DNA of 22,005 nt, taken from positions 1-22,005 of the IMG/VR virus record IMGVR_UViG_3300037324_000014. The stretch is one strand, 5' to 3'. Positions within the stretch are counted from its first letter, which is position 1. Each line of letters begins with the position of its first letter. The notes beneath the pieces are model-generated. The model was not told where the DNA came from. It worked only from the letters and a program-made list of their open reading frames with translations, and did no database searches. A program made the position numbers and the translations under genes. The stretch comes from a virus. Positions 13,648 through 21,402 of the stretch are shown here, in pieces.

Positions 13648-14118
13648 TTATTTGTTTCTGTTTCTAAATTTTTCGTATGCGGTTAAATTTTCTTTAGCCT
13701 CTAAATTCACTCGTCTAACTGATGGGGTAGCCGGTGCCTTTCCTAATTGGATAAGCTCCTCCGATTGTGTGGAAACTTTAAGCTCTAAAGCCTTGATTTC
13801 TTTTGACATTGCCACCGCTTCCTCTTGCATAGGTGCAATCATTTCTTGCATAGGTGCAATCATTTCTTGGATTTTTGTAAGAAAATTAGCTAAAACAGTT
13901 TCGATACTGTCCTCCCCTTCAAGTTTTAACTTTTCAGCGTCCGCTTTCTTTTTCTCCTCTTCCGTTTCTTCGGCTAATTTTAATTTATCAGCCTCCTCTT
14001 TTTCGAGTTTTTCTTTTTCAAGCTCTACTTTTTCAGGTGCTTTTAATAAAGTACCAAGTTTTGTAAAGCCCTCTTTTAATGCTAAAAGAATTGCGCTCTC
14101 GTCCTTTTTTTCTGCCAT
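13648..14118 (-). CDS. Possible internally started scaffold protein (nested in protease gene), 156 aa
   Basis: An in-frame ATG at 14116-14118 (Met181 of the protease) is preceded by an uninterrupted A/T leader (attaaattaaataaa) exactly like the start regions between separate genes in this genome. It begins MAEKKDESAILLALKEGFTK and contains the whole coiled-coil scaffold. Phage lambda makes its scaffold Nu3 from inside the protease gene C in the same way. This is an inference from base composition and domain boundary. Confidence 0.5.
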   Translation of the reverse strand: MAEKKDESAILLALKEGFTKLGTLLKAPEKVELEKEKLEKEEADKLKLAEETEEEKKKADAEKLKLEGEDSIETVLANFLTKIQEMIAPMQEMIAPMQEEAVAMSKEIKALELKVSTQSEELIQLGKAPATPSVRRVNLEAKENLTAYEKFRNRNK

Positions 14119-14658
14119 TTTATTTAATTTATTTAATTTAATTTCTTCAAATTGCATAAAAGCGTCTATTGAAAAGCCTTTATATTTTCCCAGCCTTACA
14201 TCTTCTAAAACCTCTGGATTTTTAATATCCATGATCCCAACCCAACTACCAACAGGATAATTAAGTCCAAAAAATGCGGATTGGTCTTGCTTGGAATCCT
14301 TGACCAACCAAGTTTCCGCAAAACTTACGTGTTCAATATTAATACCATCGTGTTGCCTTGTCGAATTGTTTTGGTTCCCTTGGGCCTGAAAATTGTAGGC
14401 TACATTTTTAACGTCTTCCTCGGTAAAAAAAATCTCATATTCTTCCTTATTTACAGAATCGTATCTTAAAACTGATTTATTAGGCTCTAAGATTAAACCT
14501 ATAATTCTGTTTTTATCTTTTCCTAGTATTGCAAATTCTAACGGCTTTTTTTGCTCGCTAAATTGCAAAAAGTCTTCCTCCATTGCGCCAGCGCTAACAA
14601 GTGAAACGGCATACACGCCCTTTTTATCTGGATTAAATTTTGCTCGGTATTTCTTCAT
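13648..14658 (-). CDS. Prohead maturation protease (XkdF-like) fused to scaffold
   Basis: The 336-residue protein has two parts. Residues 1-175 look like the XkdF/serine-protease group: HDGINIEHVSFAETWLVKDS (103-122) with candidate His103 or His110, PVGSWVGIMDI (135-145), and GKYKGFSIDAFM (157-168) with candidate nucleophile Ser163. Residues 180-336 are highly charged and helical (KVELEKEKLEKEEADKLKLA and following), typical of an internal scaffold. Protease plus scaffold before the capsid gene is the standard head-assembly order; the protease would trim the scaffold after assembly. It opens the second late unit, its ATG lying one base after the 34-bp element. A 7-residue duplication (EMIAPMQ twice) lies at about 265-278. 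Confidence 0.8.
   Translation of the reverse strand: MKKYRAKFNPDKKGVYAVSLVSAGAMEEDFLQFSEQKKPLEFAILGKDKNRIIGLILEPNKSVLRYDSVNKEEYEIFFTEEDVKNVAYNFQAQGNQNNSTRQHDGINIEHVSFAETWLVKDSKQDQSAFFGLNYPVGSWVGIMDIKNPEVLEDVRLGKYKGFSIDAFMQFEEIKLNKLNKMAEKKDESAILLALKEGFTKLGTLLKAPEKVELEKEKLEKEEADKLKLAEETEEEKKKADAEKLKLEGEDSIETVLANFLTKIQEMIAPMQEMIAPMQEEAVAMSKEIKALELKVSTQSEELIQLGKAPATPSVRRVNLEAKENLTAYEKFRNRNK
13823..13867. repeat. Tandem 21-bp duplication in the scaffold region
   Basis: TCTTGCATAGGTGCAATCAT occurs twice with a 21-base period, giving the in-frame protein repeat EMIAPMQ-EMIAPMQ. The near identity at DNA level points to a recent slippage duplication that keeps the coiled-coil heptad register (7 residues). 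Confidence 0.8.
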
Positions 14659-14659
14659 T

Positions 14660-14693
14660 ACTTATATAACCTCTTTAAATGCTTTTTGTAACA
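14660..14693 (-). promoter_or_regulatory. Late element, copy 2 (head module)
   Basis: Minus-strand TGTTACAA, 13 bases, AGGTTATATAAGT, then one base and the ATG of the protease/scaffold gene. The two blocks and their spacing equal those of the other two copies, while the 13 inner bases differ, which argues that the blocks are conserved sites rather than a recent duplication. Confidence 0.75.
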
Positions 14694-14701
14694 CTTTATT
14701 T

Positions 14702-16555
14702 TTATAGGCTGCCCAATGCTAACTTATTTCTTTCCATTTCTGCCTGCGTGCTAATTTCGGAGCTAAGAACAAAGGCCTGAATAGGTTTACTATTTCCTTT
14801 GTTTATGCTCTGCGCTATTTGGTTGGAATCTGTGCCTTGAACCAAATTAAAAGAAGGTGCGGAGGCTCTGGGCCCACTAGATGAACCTTGAACACCACCA
14901 CCTCCAGCTCCAGCCGTTTTTGTCGATAGTATTTTTTTAATTTGTATTGCACTAAACGCTCCTGCAAGTCCTGCCTGAATTGCTGGGTACGCTGGAAAAA
15001 CTGCGGCAATTGCCGAACCTTGTGCGGTTGTATATGCGTTTTGCACTCCTTGTATTCCTGAAATTGTAGCCTGCGCGACCGCCACGCCTTTACCAATTGC
15101 GCTGCCCTCTTTTGCCAATGCACCAACTAAGGCAAGACCTTGCTGGGCAAATGCTACTTTGGCATTTTTTAAAAGCTGCGCATCTTTTATCTGTTCTTCG
15201 TTTGAAAGTTTTTCATTGTGTAAAATTTCGTTGTTAATTTTATTGTTATAGAATAAAATTATATCCTCTTTTTGTTGTTCGGTTGCCTTTAGTTCTGTGA
15301 GTTCTATTATTTTTCTTTCTTTTTCTAGTTCTAGCTTTTCTATTTCCGTATTAGCTAATTGCTCCTCTCTTTTTTTCTTAAATTCATCTTGTATATCTGC
15401 AATTTTTTGCAGCCTTTCGCCCTCCGTTTTTGCCTCTAGTTTTACTTTATCAACTCTAATTTTTTCTATATCTGCTAAAACTTTTTCTCTTTCCTTTACC
15501 TTTTCAATTCTAATTGCATCCTCCTCATTTTGTGCTGCGGTTAGCTCTCTAGCGAGTTGCCTTTTAAAATTTACTCGACCGGTTTCTGCTCGTATTACTG
15601 CTGCTGCTGCCTCGGCCTCTGCGTTTAAATTTTCTTTATTTGATCTAGCGAATGTATTTTCCAATGCAATAGCGTTGGCACGTAAAACTAAAACCTCTTT
15701 TTCTCTTGCGATTAATCCATCTTGTATATCTCCGGCCTCCATTAACGCCTCTTTTCTTTCCTTAGCGCTAAATTTATTTTGCTCTTTTGCTATTAAACGA
15801 AGTTTTGCAATATCATTCTCGGCTTTGGCCTTGTCAATAATTAAATCTCTTTCTATTTTATCAGCTCTCGCCCTATCGTCTGCAACTTTTGCAGCGGCTT
15901 TTCCCTCGCTTATATTTTGTTTTGCAAAATCTGCCGTTTCTTTTGCCAACTTTTCAACCAATTGCAAGGCTGGGTTTCCCTCTATTACTAATTTTTTAAA
16001 TCCTTTCCCTGCATCTTCTAAGGCTCCGCTAAAGTCTCCAGAAAAAGCCTTTTTTATTGCGCTACCCAATAGACCTAGGCCATCCAATACAACCTCTATT
16101 TGATTCGTTACGTACTTAGTGATTGAATCGCCTATATCCTTAATTACCTTTTGTGGCTCTGTGAATACTTTTATAATTAATTCGCCAAAATCAGCCAACA
16201 AGTCTATTAAGTTTCCGGTAACGGCTCCAATAACTGCCATTATTTTCGCAAACTTGTTTTGTCCTTCCTCGGAGCCTTTAAAAGCAGCAGAAACCGCAGC
16301 GATTGCAACAATTAAAAGACCTATTCCCGTAGCAGCGATGGCAAACTTTAAAGATTTAAAACCGCCAACAACGCTAACAATGCCAGATTTCATTTTATTA
16401 AATGCGCTCAATGCCCCCCCACTCATTTTGTCAAGGCTTGAATTTAGTCCGGTCGTGCTTTTATCTACGTCTTTGATTTCTTTATCAAGTCCTTTTATAT
16501 TTTTGTCTGCACCCTCTTTTTTTACTACTATATTTATTACTTTTTCTATTGCCAT
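14702..16555 (-). CDS. Tail tape measure protein, 617 aa
   Basis: The 617-residue protein sets tail length and passes through the tail on DNA ejection. Its layout is typical: a short structured start (KVINIVVKKEGADKNIKGLD), hydrophobic segments at about 68-90 (FAIAATGIGLLIVAIAAVSA) and 105-125, a long charged coiled-coil zone (about 215-460), an alanine-rich membrane-active stretch (QGLALVGALAKEGSAIGKGV, about 470-490), a glycine-rich hinge (GAGGGGVQGSSSG) and a C-terminal motif AFVLSSEISTQAEMERNK. Using the common rule of about 1.5 angstrom per residue, the tail would be near 90 nm. It overlaps the 45-residue gene before it by 10 bases. Confidence 0.88.
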   Translation of the reverse strand: MAIEKVINIVVKKEGADKNIKGLDKEIKDVDKSTTGLNSSLDKMSGGALSAFNKMKSGIVSVVGGFKSLKFAIAATGIGLLIVAIAAVSAAFKGSEEGQNKFAKIMAVIGAVTGNLIDLLADFGELIIKVFTEPQKVIKDIGDSITKYVTNQIEVVLDGLGLLGSAIKKAFSGDFSGALEDAGKGFKKLVIEGNPALQLVEKLAKETADFAKQNISEGKAAAKVADDRARADKIERDLIIDKAKAENDIAKLRLIAKEQNKFSAKERKEALMEAGDIQDGLIAREKEVLVLRANAIALENTFARSNKENLNAEAEAAAAVIRAETGRVNFKRQLARELTAAQNEEDAIRIEKVKEREKVLADIEKIRVDKVKLEAKTEGERLQKIADIQDEFKKKREEQLANTEIEKLELEKERKIIELTELKATEQQKEDIILFYNNKINNEILHNEKLSNEEQIKDAQLLKNAKVAFAQQGLALVGALAKEGSAIGKGVAVAQATISGIQGVQNAYTTAQGSAIAAVFPAYPAIQAGLAGAFSAIQIKKILSTKTAGAGGGGVQGSSSGPRASAPSFNLVQGTDSNQIAQSINKGNSKPIQAFVLSSEISTQAEMERNKLALGSL

Positions 16556-16683
16556 CCTCTTTTAATTTTTGTTCTAATATCTTTGAAACTACTTACAAGC
16601 TCATGCTTTCCCTTTGCAATATCCACGCTTTCAGATACGCCTATCAATTCATTTTTTAGCAAATAGTCTAGTACTTCTTTCAT
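16546..16683 (-). CDS. Small coupled protein before tape measure, 45 aa
   Basis: The frame starts at 16681-16683, overlapping the stop of the large tail gene as ATGA, and ends at a TAG at 16546-16548, inside the start of the tape measure gene. It encodes MKEVLDYLLKNELIGVSESV followed by DIAKGKHELVSSFKDIRTKI and a basic end KRGWQ. Overlap at both ends means it is translated with its neighbours and fills what would otherwise be a gap of 124 bases. Two amphipathic helices are visible; a tape-measure chaperone or cap is possible, but no family is recognised. Confidence 0.6.
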   Translation of the reverse strand: MKEVLDYLLKNELIGVSESVDIAKGKHELVSSFKDIRTKIKRGWQ

Positions 16684-18599
16684 AAATTTATTAGGTTAAA
16701 TTTTATTTCTTTGGTGGTTATATTTGTATCAAAACTATCTATCCGGTGCGCTCTGCCTTTCACAATTATATTATCATTTAACTTCAAATTAATTATCAAA
16801 TCCAAAGACACATTTTTAGCGGTATAGGTGTAAAACCTTTTATTTTTATTAAACACGCTTTCAATAAAATCTTTGTGAAAATTTGAGTACAAAGTTTTTG
16901 AAATTATTTGCCCTGTGTGCTCGTCAATTTCTTCCCCAAACGTGGTGCTATTGTTCGCCCTTTTATGTGATGGCATACAAAGGCTTGAAATTATTTGCCT
17001 CTGGCTCGAATCGTCCAATATTTTTACGTTCGAGTTTAATTCTTTTGTAATTATATAATGTAAATGAGGTTTTATTTTTACCGCATTTAAACTACTATCG
17101 GCCATCAGTCCATAAACAACATTCGAGTTTTGCAAACGATTAATATCTGTTATTTTTTCATAGGCCATATTCTCAAACGGCAAATCAAAACTTAGGCTTT
17201 CGCCCTCTATCAGTTCTCCGCTTTCATCTGTTATTTTTAATTCTAAATCTCCATAAAAAGAGCCTGTTTGCTTTTTAAATTGTTTCGCTATAATGGTTTC
17301 CGATTCTTGGAATTTGTAGCTAATTTCATTTAACAATTTACCGCCCGAAATATGAACCTCTGTAAAATCTATAAATTCGGTAATATCTCTATTTTTTCCG
17401 CTGGCGTAATAATTTTTATAGGTATCAACAAATAAATTATTTTCTGAATTTGGAAGAACTACAAGTTTAAACATTTTGAAAATGCCCTTTAAAAACTCCA
17501 ATATTGTAATATCTGGAAGGTTCTCGGAAACACTAAAATTTGAATTAATAACCCCTAGACCTTTGTTTGTTTTTATACTTATTGTTTCGTCATTATTATT
17601 AAATCCTGTCATTGAAATTACAGAGGAAAACTGTACAGGAATCGAAGAAGAAATCTCGTATTTTAAACCGCTAAAATTATAGTTTACGTCTACGGCATTT
17701 ATTAAAATATTATTTGTTCCCGTTAAATTTTCCTTTACAGATATTTGTTTATTGTTTTTGTAAACTGCAATTTTATAAACCTTATCATTTGGCACAACCA
17801 CGCTAAAATCTATGTAAGAAATTTCTACAATTTCTCCCTGTGATCTGGAGAATAAAAATTCAGAAAAAACACGCTCTAAACTGCCACCATTTAAAAGCAA
17901 ATACAGAAAGCTAAAATCTCCGGTGCCAAAGAAATCTCTGCTAAAGGTTAAATTATATTTTTGCTCTATGGCCTCAATTATTTTAATTGCTTTTATACTG
18001 CTACTAGAATCTTGGTAAACCATTCCGCTTTGATTGCTCGTATTATTATTTGCTAAATTTCTTGTAAATTCTGTGTTATTGGTATCTGGGTTCGTGTCAT
18101 AGATATACCGCTTATAACTTAGCAAAGTATTTAAAACATCGGTATTGCTTAAATTATCATTTGTAAGTCTATTTCTTACATTCTCAAAATTGTAAGTAAA
18201 ATCTAAACCGCTAAAATCTAAATCGCTTAATTTGTCTTTGCCTGTGATCTTTTTTAGTTCTGTTAAAAGTCCGTAGAAATCTAAACTATAACTGTCCGCT
18301 TTTTGCCCCTTTTCCGTAACTCTGTTTAACTTAAAGTTTCCAGTCTTATAATGCAAGCCATCCAAATAAATAGCTCCTAAAACGAGCTTTCTTCCATCAA
18401 AAGAATTTACAATTGAGGCATTGTAATAATGTTTAAAAATTCGGTTATTATTATCTGATGCTGGAACGCTAAAAGAGTTTGATGTTTCCGTAAATACCTT
18501 GGTAATATCTTCAATTTTTGCAACTGAATTTTTGATAAAAATATTATCGTCTTGAAACAAGTCCAGCCTTTCGCCCCCTATGTATAGTGCCGTTCTCAT
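16680..18599 (-). CDS. Large tail/baseplate protein, 639 aa (conserved in Bacteroidota phages)
   Basis: The 639-residue protein begins with a motif I recognise from many Bacteroidota phages: RTALYIGGERLDLFQDDNIF, KIEDITKVFTETSNSFSVPA (about 28-47) and IFKHYYNASIV, followed by mixed alpha/beta structure and a C-terminal part with IKFNLINL. No enzymatic motif is visible. Its location directly before the tape measure (in transcription order) with other tail genes suggests a baseplate or distal-tail hub component. The ATG follows the stop of the preceding gene directly; its own stop overlaps the next small gene. Confidence 0.65.
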   Translation of the reverse strand: MRTALYIGGERLDLFQDDNIFIKNSVAKIEDITKVFTETSNSFSVPASDNNNRIFKHYYNASIVNSFDGRKLVLGAIYLDGLHYKTGNFKLNRVTEKGQKADSYSLDFYGLLTELKKITGKDKLSDLDFSGLDFTYNFENVRNRLTNDNLSNTDVLNTLLSYKRYIYDTNPDTNNTEFTRNLANNNTSNQSGMVYQDSSSSIKAIKIIEAIEQKYNLTFSRDFFGTGDFSFLYLLLNGGSLERVFSEFLFSRSQGEIVEISYIDFSVVVPNDKVYKIAVYKNNKQISVKENLTGTNNILINAVDVNYNFSGLKYEISSSIPVQFSSVISMTGFNNNDETISIKTNKGLGVINSNFSVSENLPDITILEFLKGIFKMFKLVVLPNSENNLFVDTYKNYYASGKNRDITEFIDFTEVHISGGKLLNEISYKFQESETIIAKQFKKQTGSFYGDLELKITDESGELIEGESLSFDLPFENMAYEKITDINRLQNSNVVYGLMADSSLNAVKIKPHLHYIITKELNSNVKILDDSSQRQIISSLCMPSHKRANNSTTFGEEIDEHTGQIISKTLYSNFHKDFIESVFNKNKRFYTYTAKNVSLDLIINLKLNDNIIVKGRAHRIDSFDTNITTKEIKFNLINL

Positions 18600-19670
18600 T
18601 TATATATCGTTAATTTCGTTATACGCATACTCGAAAGAAAGTTCATAGTTTAAAAGCCTATCTTTTTGCCTTGTTTGCTCCTCTAGTGAACTTGTTGTAA
18701 CATTTACAGGGTTGAAAAGGCCACCCTCCAATATCCAAACCTTATCAGAAAGTAAAAGCTGGCTAATTATTTCGTTGTTTTCTTCCAAAATAAAACCTGT
18801 TTTTGCCTTAAATTCTCTGTTTGCCTTTTTGTTGTACGTTGTTATTTGGTGGAATCCATCTTTTGCCTGACCTCTGGAGCTTAAATATTTGTCATCGCTA
18901 ACCTTTAGCGTGTTTATCTTTTCTTTAAAGAATGTAATCGGGTACAATTGTCCGTATTTATTCAAAAAATAAACATCAAAAGGGGTGTATCTTTGCTCTT
19001 GAACCACGTTCAAAGAGTGAATTAAAACATTATTTTTTTTAATTTCTATCCTGTTATCTGATCCAGCCTGCGCAACTACAATAAAAATATTTCTTATAAT
19101 TGAGGTCGAAGAATTTCCGGTAAAAGCTGAAAAAGTAGAAACAAATTTTAAGTTTTGATCGGGGTAAGATGTAACTTTTATAGCCGTTTGTTCTGTGGAC
19201 GAAAATTTAACAGGCAAAGAAAACTGTGAAAATCTGCTAACGTTTACAAAGCTCCCAAATGCCAAAACATCATTTGCTGGTGTGGTCGTGTTTCTGCCCT
19301 CTATTCCATAGCCGTAACCTCTAACCGCTAAATCTATTGTTATGAGTTCTGGAGCCTCTGGTGTTGCTCCATTGTAATAAATTACTTGCGTTTTTACCCA
19401 TACCGCAGAATTTGCTGCTATTATATCGGTGGAATTTGATTTGGTAAGGTTGAATTTTAAAACATCATTTATGTAAGGAGAAATATTAACGTCCATACTT
19501 CCAACTAAACCCAAAGGATTAATATTTTTTATTTCGTGTGTTGGCAAATCTGGGATAGAATCCTGTGGTCCGCTCCAAATATAAATTTGTAAAATATATT
19601 TTGGTGGGGTTTGCCCTGCTGGATTATTCCAAGGGATTGTTTTATAATATGGCGATCTGGTAAGTATCAT
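18600..19670 (-). CDS. Tail protein, 356 aa, conserved hypothetical
   Basis: The 356-residue protein begins MILTRSPYYKTIPWNNPAGQ and has beta-rich segments (KYILQIYIWSGPQDSIP, GLVGSMDVNISPYINDVLKF, VYFLNKYGQLYPITFFKEKI), a composition typical of tail-tip or baseplate proteins. The start RSPYY and the IYIWSG strand recall a protein usually paired with the large tail protein in flavobacterial phages. Function is unknown. Its ATG overlaps the end of the gp10-like gene by four bases (ATGA), and the large tail gene starts directly after its stop, so the two are probably made in fixed proportion. Confidence 0.6.
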   Translation of the reverse strand: MILTRSPYYKTIPWNNPAGQTPPKYILQIYIWSGPQDSIPDLPTHEIKNINPLGLVGSMDVNISPYINDVLKFNLTKSNSTDIIAANSAVWVKTQVIYYNGATPEAPELITIDLAVRGYGYGIEGRNTTTPANDVLAFGSFVNVSRFSQFSLPVKFSSTEQTAIKVTSYPDQNLKFVSTFSAFTGNSSTSIIRNIFIVVAQAGSDNRIEIKKNNVLIHSLNVVQEQRYTPFDVYFLNKYGQLYPITFFKEKINTLKVSDDKYLSSRGQAKDGFHQITTYNKKANREFKAKTGFILEENNEIISQLLLSDKVWILEGGLFNPVNVTTSSLEEQTRQKDRLLNYELSFEYAYNEINDI

Positions 19671-20182
19671 TTAAAAGAGTTTTTTAATAGTTTATCAACT
19701 TGCAATCCATAGGCATCGACTAAATCATCGGGCAACTTTTTAAAAGCAGCCTCAAAAGGTTTCGTTATAAAATTAGTGGGAGCCGTTCCGTTCAGATAAA
19801 TACTTCTCGTAATTAAAGAGGCGGTTTGTTCGTAGCTCATAAATTTGCCGGTCTCTCTATTCTTAAATTGAAACCTTCTTTTCTTTACCCATTCAAATAT
19901 CCCATCGCTTAATCCTCCCTCTTTTCCTTTTCCCGATCCAAACTGAAAAGGCGAATCTGGAGACTTCAAAGAGCTAATTTTTCCCTTAACTCCTTTATCC
20001 AAAAACTTTCCATGATCGGCCATTAAAAAAGCTAACTCGAACGAGTTTTTGCTTTCCTTGGCTTTGTATTGAATGGAATTATAAAGCTCTTTAGATACGT
20101 TCCTTTTCTGTTTTGTAAGTGCGGTTTTCGCCTCCTTTACGACTACCCTTCCAAATTTATCGAGTGTATCTTGAACTGACAT
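19667..20182 (-). CDS. Tail completion/neck protein (HK97 gp10-like), 171 aa
   Basis: The 171-residue protein has an N-terminal helix, basic strands (KRNVSKELYNSIQYKAKESK), ELAFLMADHGKFLDKGVKGK with the DHGKFLDKG motif that is common in HK97-gp10-like neck and tail-completion proteins, and a C-terminal helical domain after FITKPFEAAFKKLP. It lies between the tail terminator and the large tail proteins, matching its usual position. Its start overlaps the preceding stop as TAATG. Confidence 0.7.
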   Translation of the reverse strand: MSVQDTLDKFGRVVVKEAKTALTKQKRNVSKELYNSIQYKAKESKNSFELAFLMADHGKFLDKGVKGKISSLKSPDSPFQFGSGKGKEGGLSDGIFEWVKKRRFQFKNRETGKFMSYEQTASLITRSIYLNGTAPTNFITKPFEAAFKKLPDDLVDAYGLQVDKLLKNSFK

Positions 20183-20637
20183 TATGATAATATCATTTCA
20201 CTATTTGGAAGCTCTACTGTAAAAGTTAAAACATAACCCACCGCACTATCTTTATCGCTTAACCATTGGCGAAGGGTGCAATTATCTGGGGCCTTTATTC
20301 CCTTATCTTCAAAGTCATGGTTTATACTCGTCCAGAATCTATTTAGGACCGCCAGCGTTTCATTATAAACATCAACCTCGTTGTTGTTATTGAAAAAATT
20401 ATCTTCTTTATTGTCTAAATTTGTTAGAACTGCATCAATTACGGCCACCTCTAAATTAAAACCAACTGTTTGCCCATTTGTAAAAAAAGGATCTCCAATA
20501 ACAATGTGAGCAAGCGTATAAATATTTGTTTTATTTAATGCGACCTTGCTAAAATCTCCCTGCGTGATGGTATTCACTAAAGAATCACTTTTTAAAAGTT
20601 CTCTTAAATAAAGTAAAAGGCTTGTATAATGGTTCAT
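20182..20637 (-). CDS. Putative tail terminator protein, 151 aa
   Basis: The 151-residue protein has an N-terminal helix (YTSLLLYLRELLKSDSLVNT), then IYTLAHIVIGDPFFTNGQTV and FNLEVAVIDAVL, a central helix (EVDVYNETLAVLNRFWTSIN), and a final strand pair (AVGYVLTFTVELPNSE). Alpha/beta/helix/beta order, length and position next to the gp10-like gene fit the tail-terminator (gpU-like) group that caps the tail tube. The gene has start-to-stop coupling with the gp10-like gene downstream (TAATG) and starts one base after the chaperone extension ends. Confidence 0.6.
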   Translation of the reverse strand: MNHYTSLLLYLRELLKSDSLVNTITQGDFSKVALNKTNIYTLAHIVIGDPFFTNGQTVGFNLEVAVIDAVLTNLDNKEDNFFNNNNEVDVYNETLAVLNRFWTSINHDFEDKGIKAPDNCTLRQWLSDKDSAVGYVLTFTVELPNSEMILS

Positions 20638-20638
20638 T

Positions 20639-20884
20639 TTAATTCTGTGTCTGTATTGAATGTTTTACTTTCATGGTGTCATTTCTGCAAGCTAGCAATG
20701 TGTGTATTTCGTGTATTTTTGTTTGCATTAAAATATCCAATTCTGATTTATTGCCATTTGCCAAATCAAAAAGCGTAGCATAAAAACCCCACTTATTAAA
20801 ATATTCTAGTGCGCTATTTCCTTCGCTCGTTCCTCCGCCATAGACTTCTGGATAGAGGCCTCTAAAGTTTTCGATAAACTCCAA
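20639..20884 (-). CDS. Frameshift extension of tail assembly chaperone (T part of G-T), 81 codons
   Basis: This frame has no ATG at its start; it opens at the T-run with TTG and lies in the -1 frame relative to the 184-residue gene. It encodes EFIENFRGLYPEVYGGGTSE and GNSALEYFNKWGFYATLFDL ... LMQTKIHEIHTLL, the conserved C-terminal part seen in GT-type tail chaperones of long-tailed phages. It should be made as a fusion: 159 codons of the upstream frame, then 81 here, about 240 residues. The extension binds tail-tube subunits while the shared part coats the tape measure. Independent initiation at TTG is unlikely. Confidence 0.75.
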   Translation of the reverse strand: MEFIENFRGLYPEVYGGGTSEGNSALEYFNKWGFYATLFDLANGNKSELDILMQTKIHEIHTLLACRNDTMKVKHSIQTQN

Positions 20885-21360
20885 AAAAAAACATTGAAAC
20901 CTTTTGCAATTGCGATGGGTGTCTGTTTCATAATTTCAGAAAGTTCGCTTGTACCGCTATAATTTACTATCTGATAATTTTTAAAATTGTCTTTTAATTT
21001 TATGGGCCTAAATCCTACCGCCATAAATAAGTGTAGAAACTCATCTTTGCCAAAGTATCTAATAAGGTCATCGTATTCGCTGCCGGTTATTTTATCAAAG
21101 TTTGGAATCATGCCAAACTCGATACCATTTAAAACAAACCTTTGTTTAAATTCCCCCTCTTTTAAAAGTGCTTTTTCGATGGTATCAGTTAAAAATATTC
21201 TATCCAATTGGGTAATATCTCCAGCGTTTTTTATGCCTGTAAAAACTTCTATAATTTCATTATCCATTTCAAAACCAGAAAGATTGGATTTGCTGATAGC
21301 ATCAATTTTTTGAAATTGGTCTATTGTGATTTCGTCTGGAATTGTGATTTTTACTTTCAT
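20806..21360 (-). CDS. Tail assembly chaperone (G part), 184 aa
   Basis: The 184-residue helical protein (MKVKITIPDEITIDQFQKID, EVFTGIKNAGDITQLDRIFL, KDNFKNYQIVNYSGTSELSE, ending KSMAEERAKEIAH) is the first gene of the tail module, with terminase just upstream. The order chaperone, overlapping -1 extension, tail terminator and tape measure is the standard tail set. It coats the tape measure protein before tube assembly. The ATG lies one base after the 34-bp late element. Confidence 0.78.
   Translation of the reverse strand: MKVKITIPDEITIDQFQKIDAISKSNLSGFEMDNEIIEVFTGIKNAGDITQLDRIFLTDTIEKALLKEGEFKQRFVLNGIEFGMIPNFDKITGSEYDDLIRYFGKDEFLHLFMAVGFRPIKLKDNFKNYQIVNYSGTSELSEIMKQTPIAIAKGFNVFFWSLSKTLEASIQKSMAEERAKEIAH
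20882..20891 (-). promoter_or_regulatory. Programmed -1 frameshift slippery site
   Basis: On the minus strand nine T followed by G read GTT TTT TTT TGG in the first frame. The final seven T before the G fit the slippery heptamer T TTT TTT; slipping back one base gives TTG GAG, entering the extension frame. Confidence 0.75.
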
Positions 21361-21361
21361 T

Positions 21362-21395
21362 ACTTATATAACCTAAGAATGGCCATTTTGTAACA
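21362..21395 (-). promoter_or_regulatory. Late element, copy 3 (tail module)
   Basis: Minus-strand TGTTACAA, 13 bases, AGGTTATATAAGT, then one base and the ATG of the tail chaperone. It fills nearly all of the 42-base gap after the terminase gene. Confidence 0.75.
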
Positions 21396-21402
21396 AAAGA
21401 AT

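Noticed and set aside
13031-14260. Long plus-strand reading frame (about 409 codons) opposite the capsid and protease genes
   Set aside because: It is low-complexity and Ser/Phe-rich, the mirror image of well-supported capsid and scaffold genes, and has no motif or operon context.
15297-16103. Plus-strand reading frame opposite the tape measure gene
   Set aside because: Ser/Ala/Phe-rich antisense reading of the coiled-coil tape measure sequence; no start context or family features.
20639-20884. Independent 81-residue gene with a TTG start
   Set aside because: The TTG lies in the T-run inside the chaperone gene and the product is better explained as a -1 frameshift extension.
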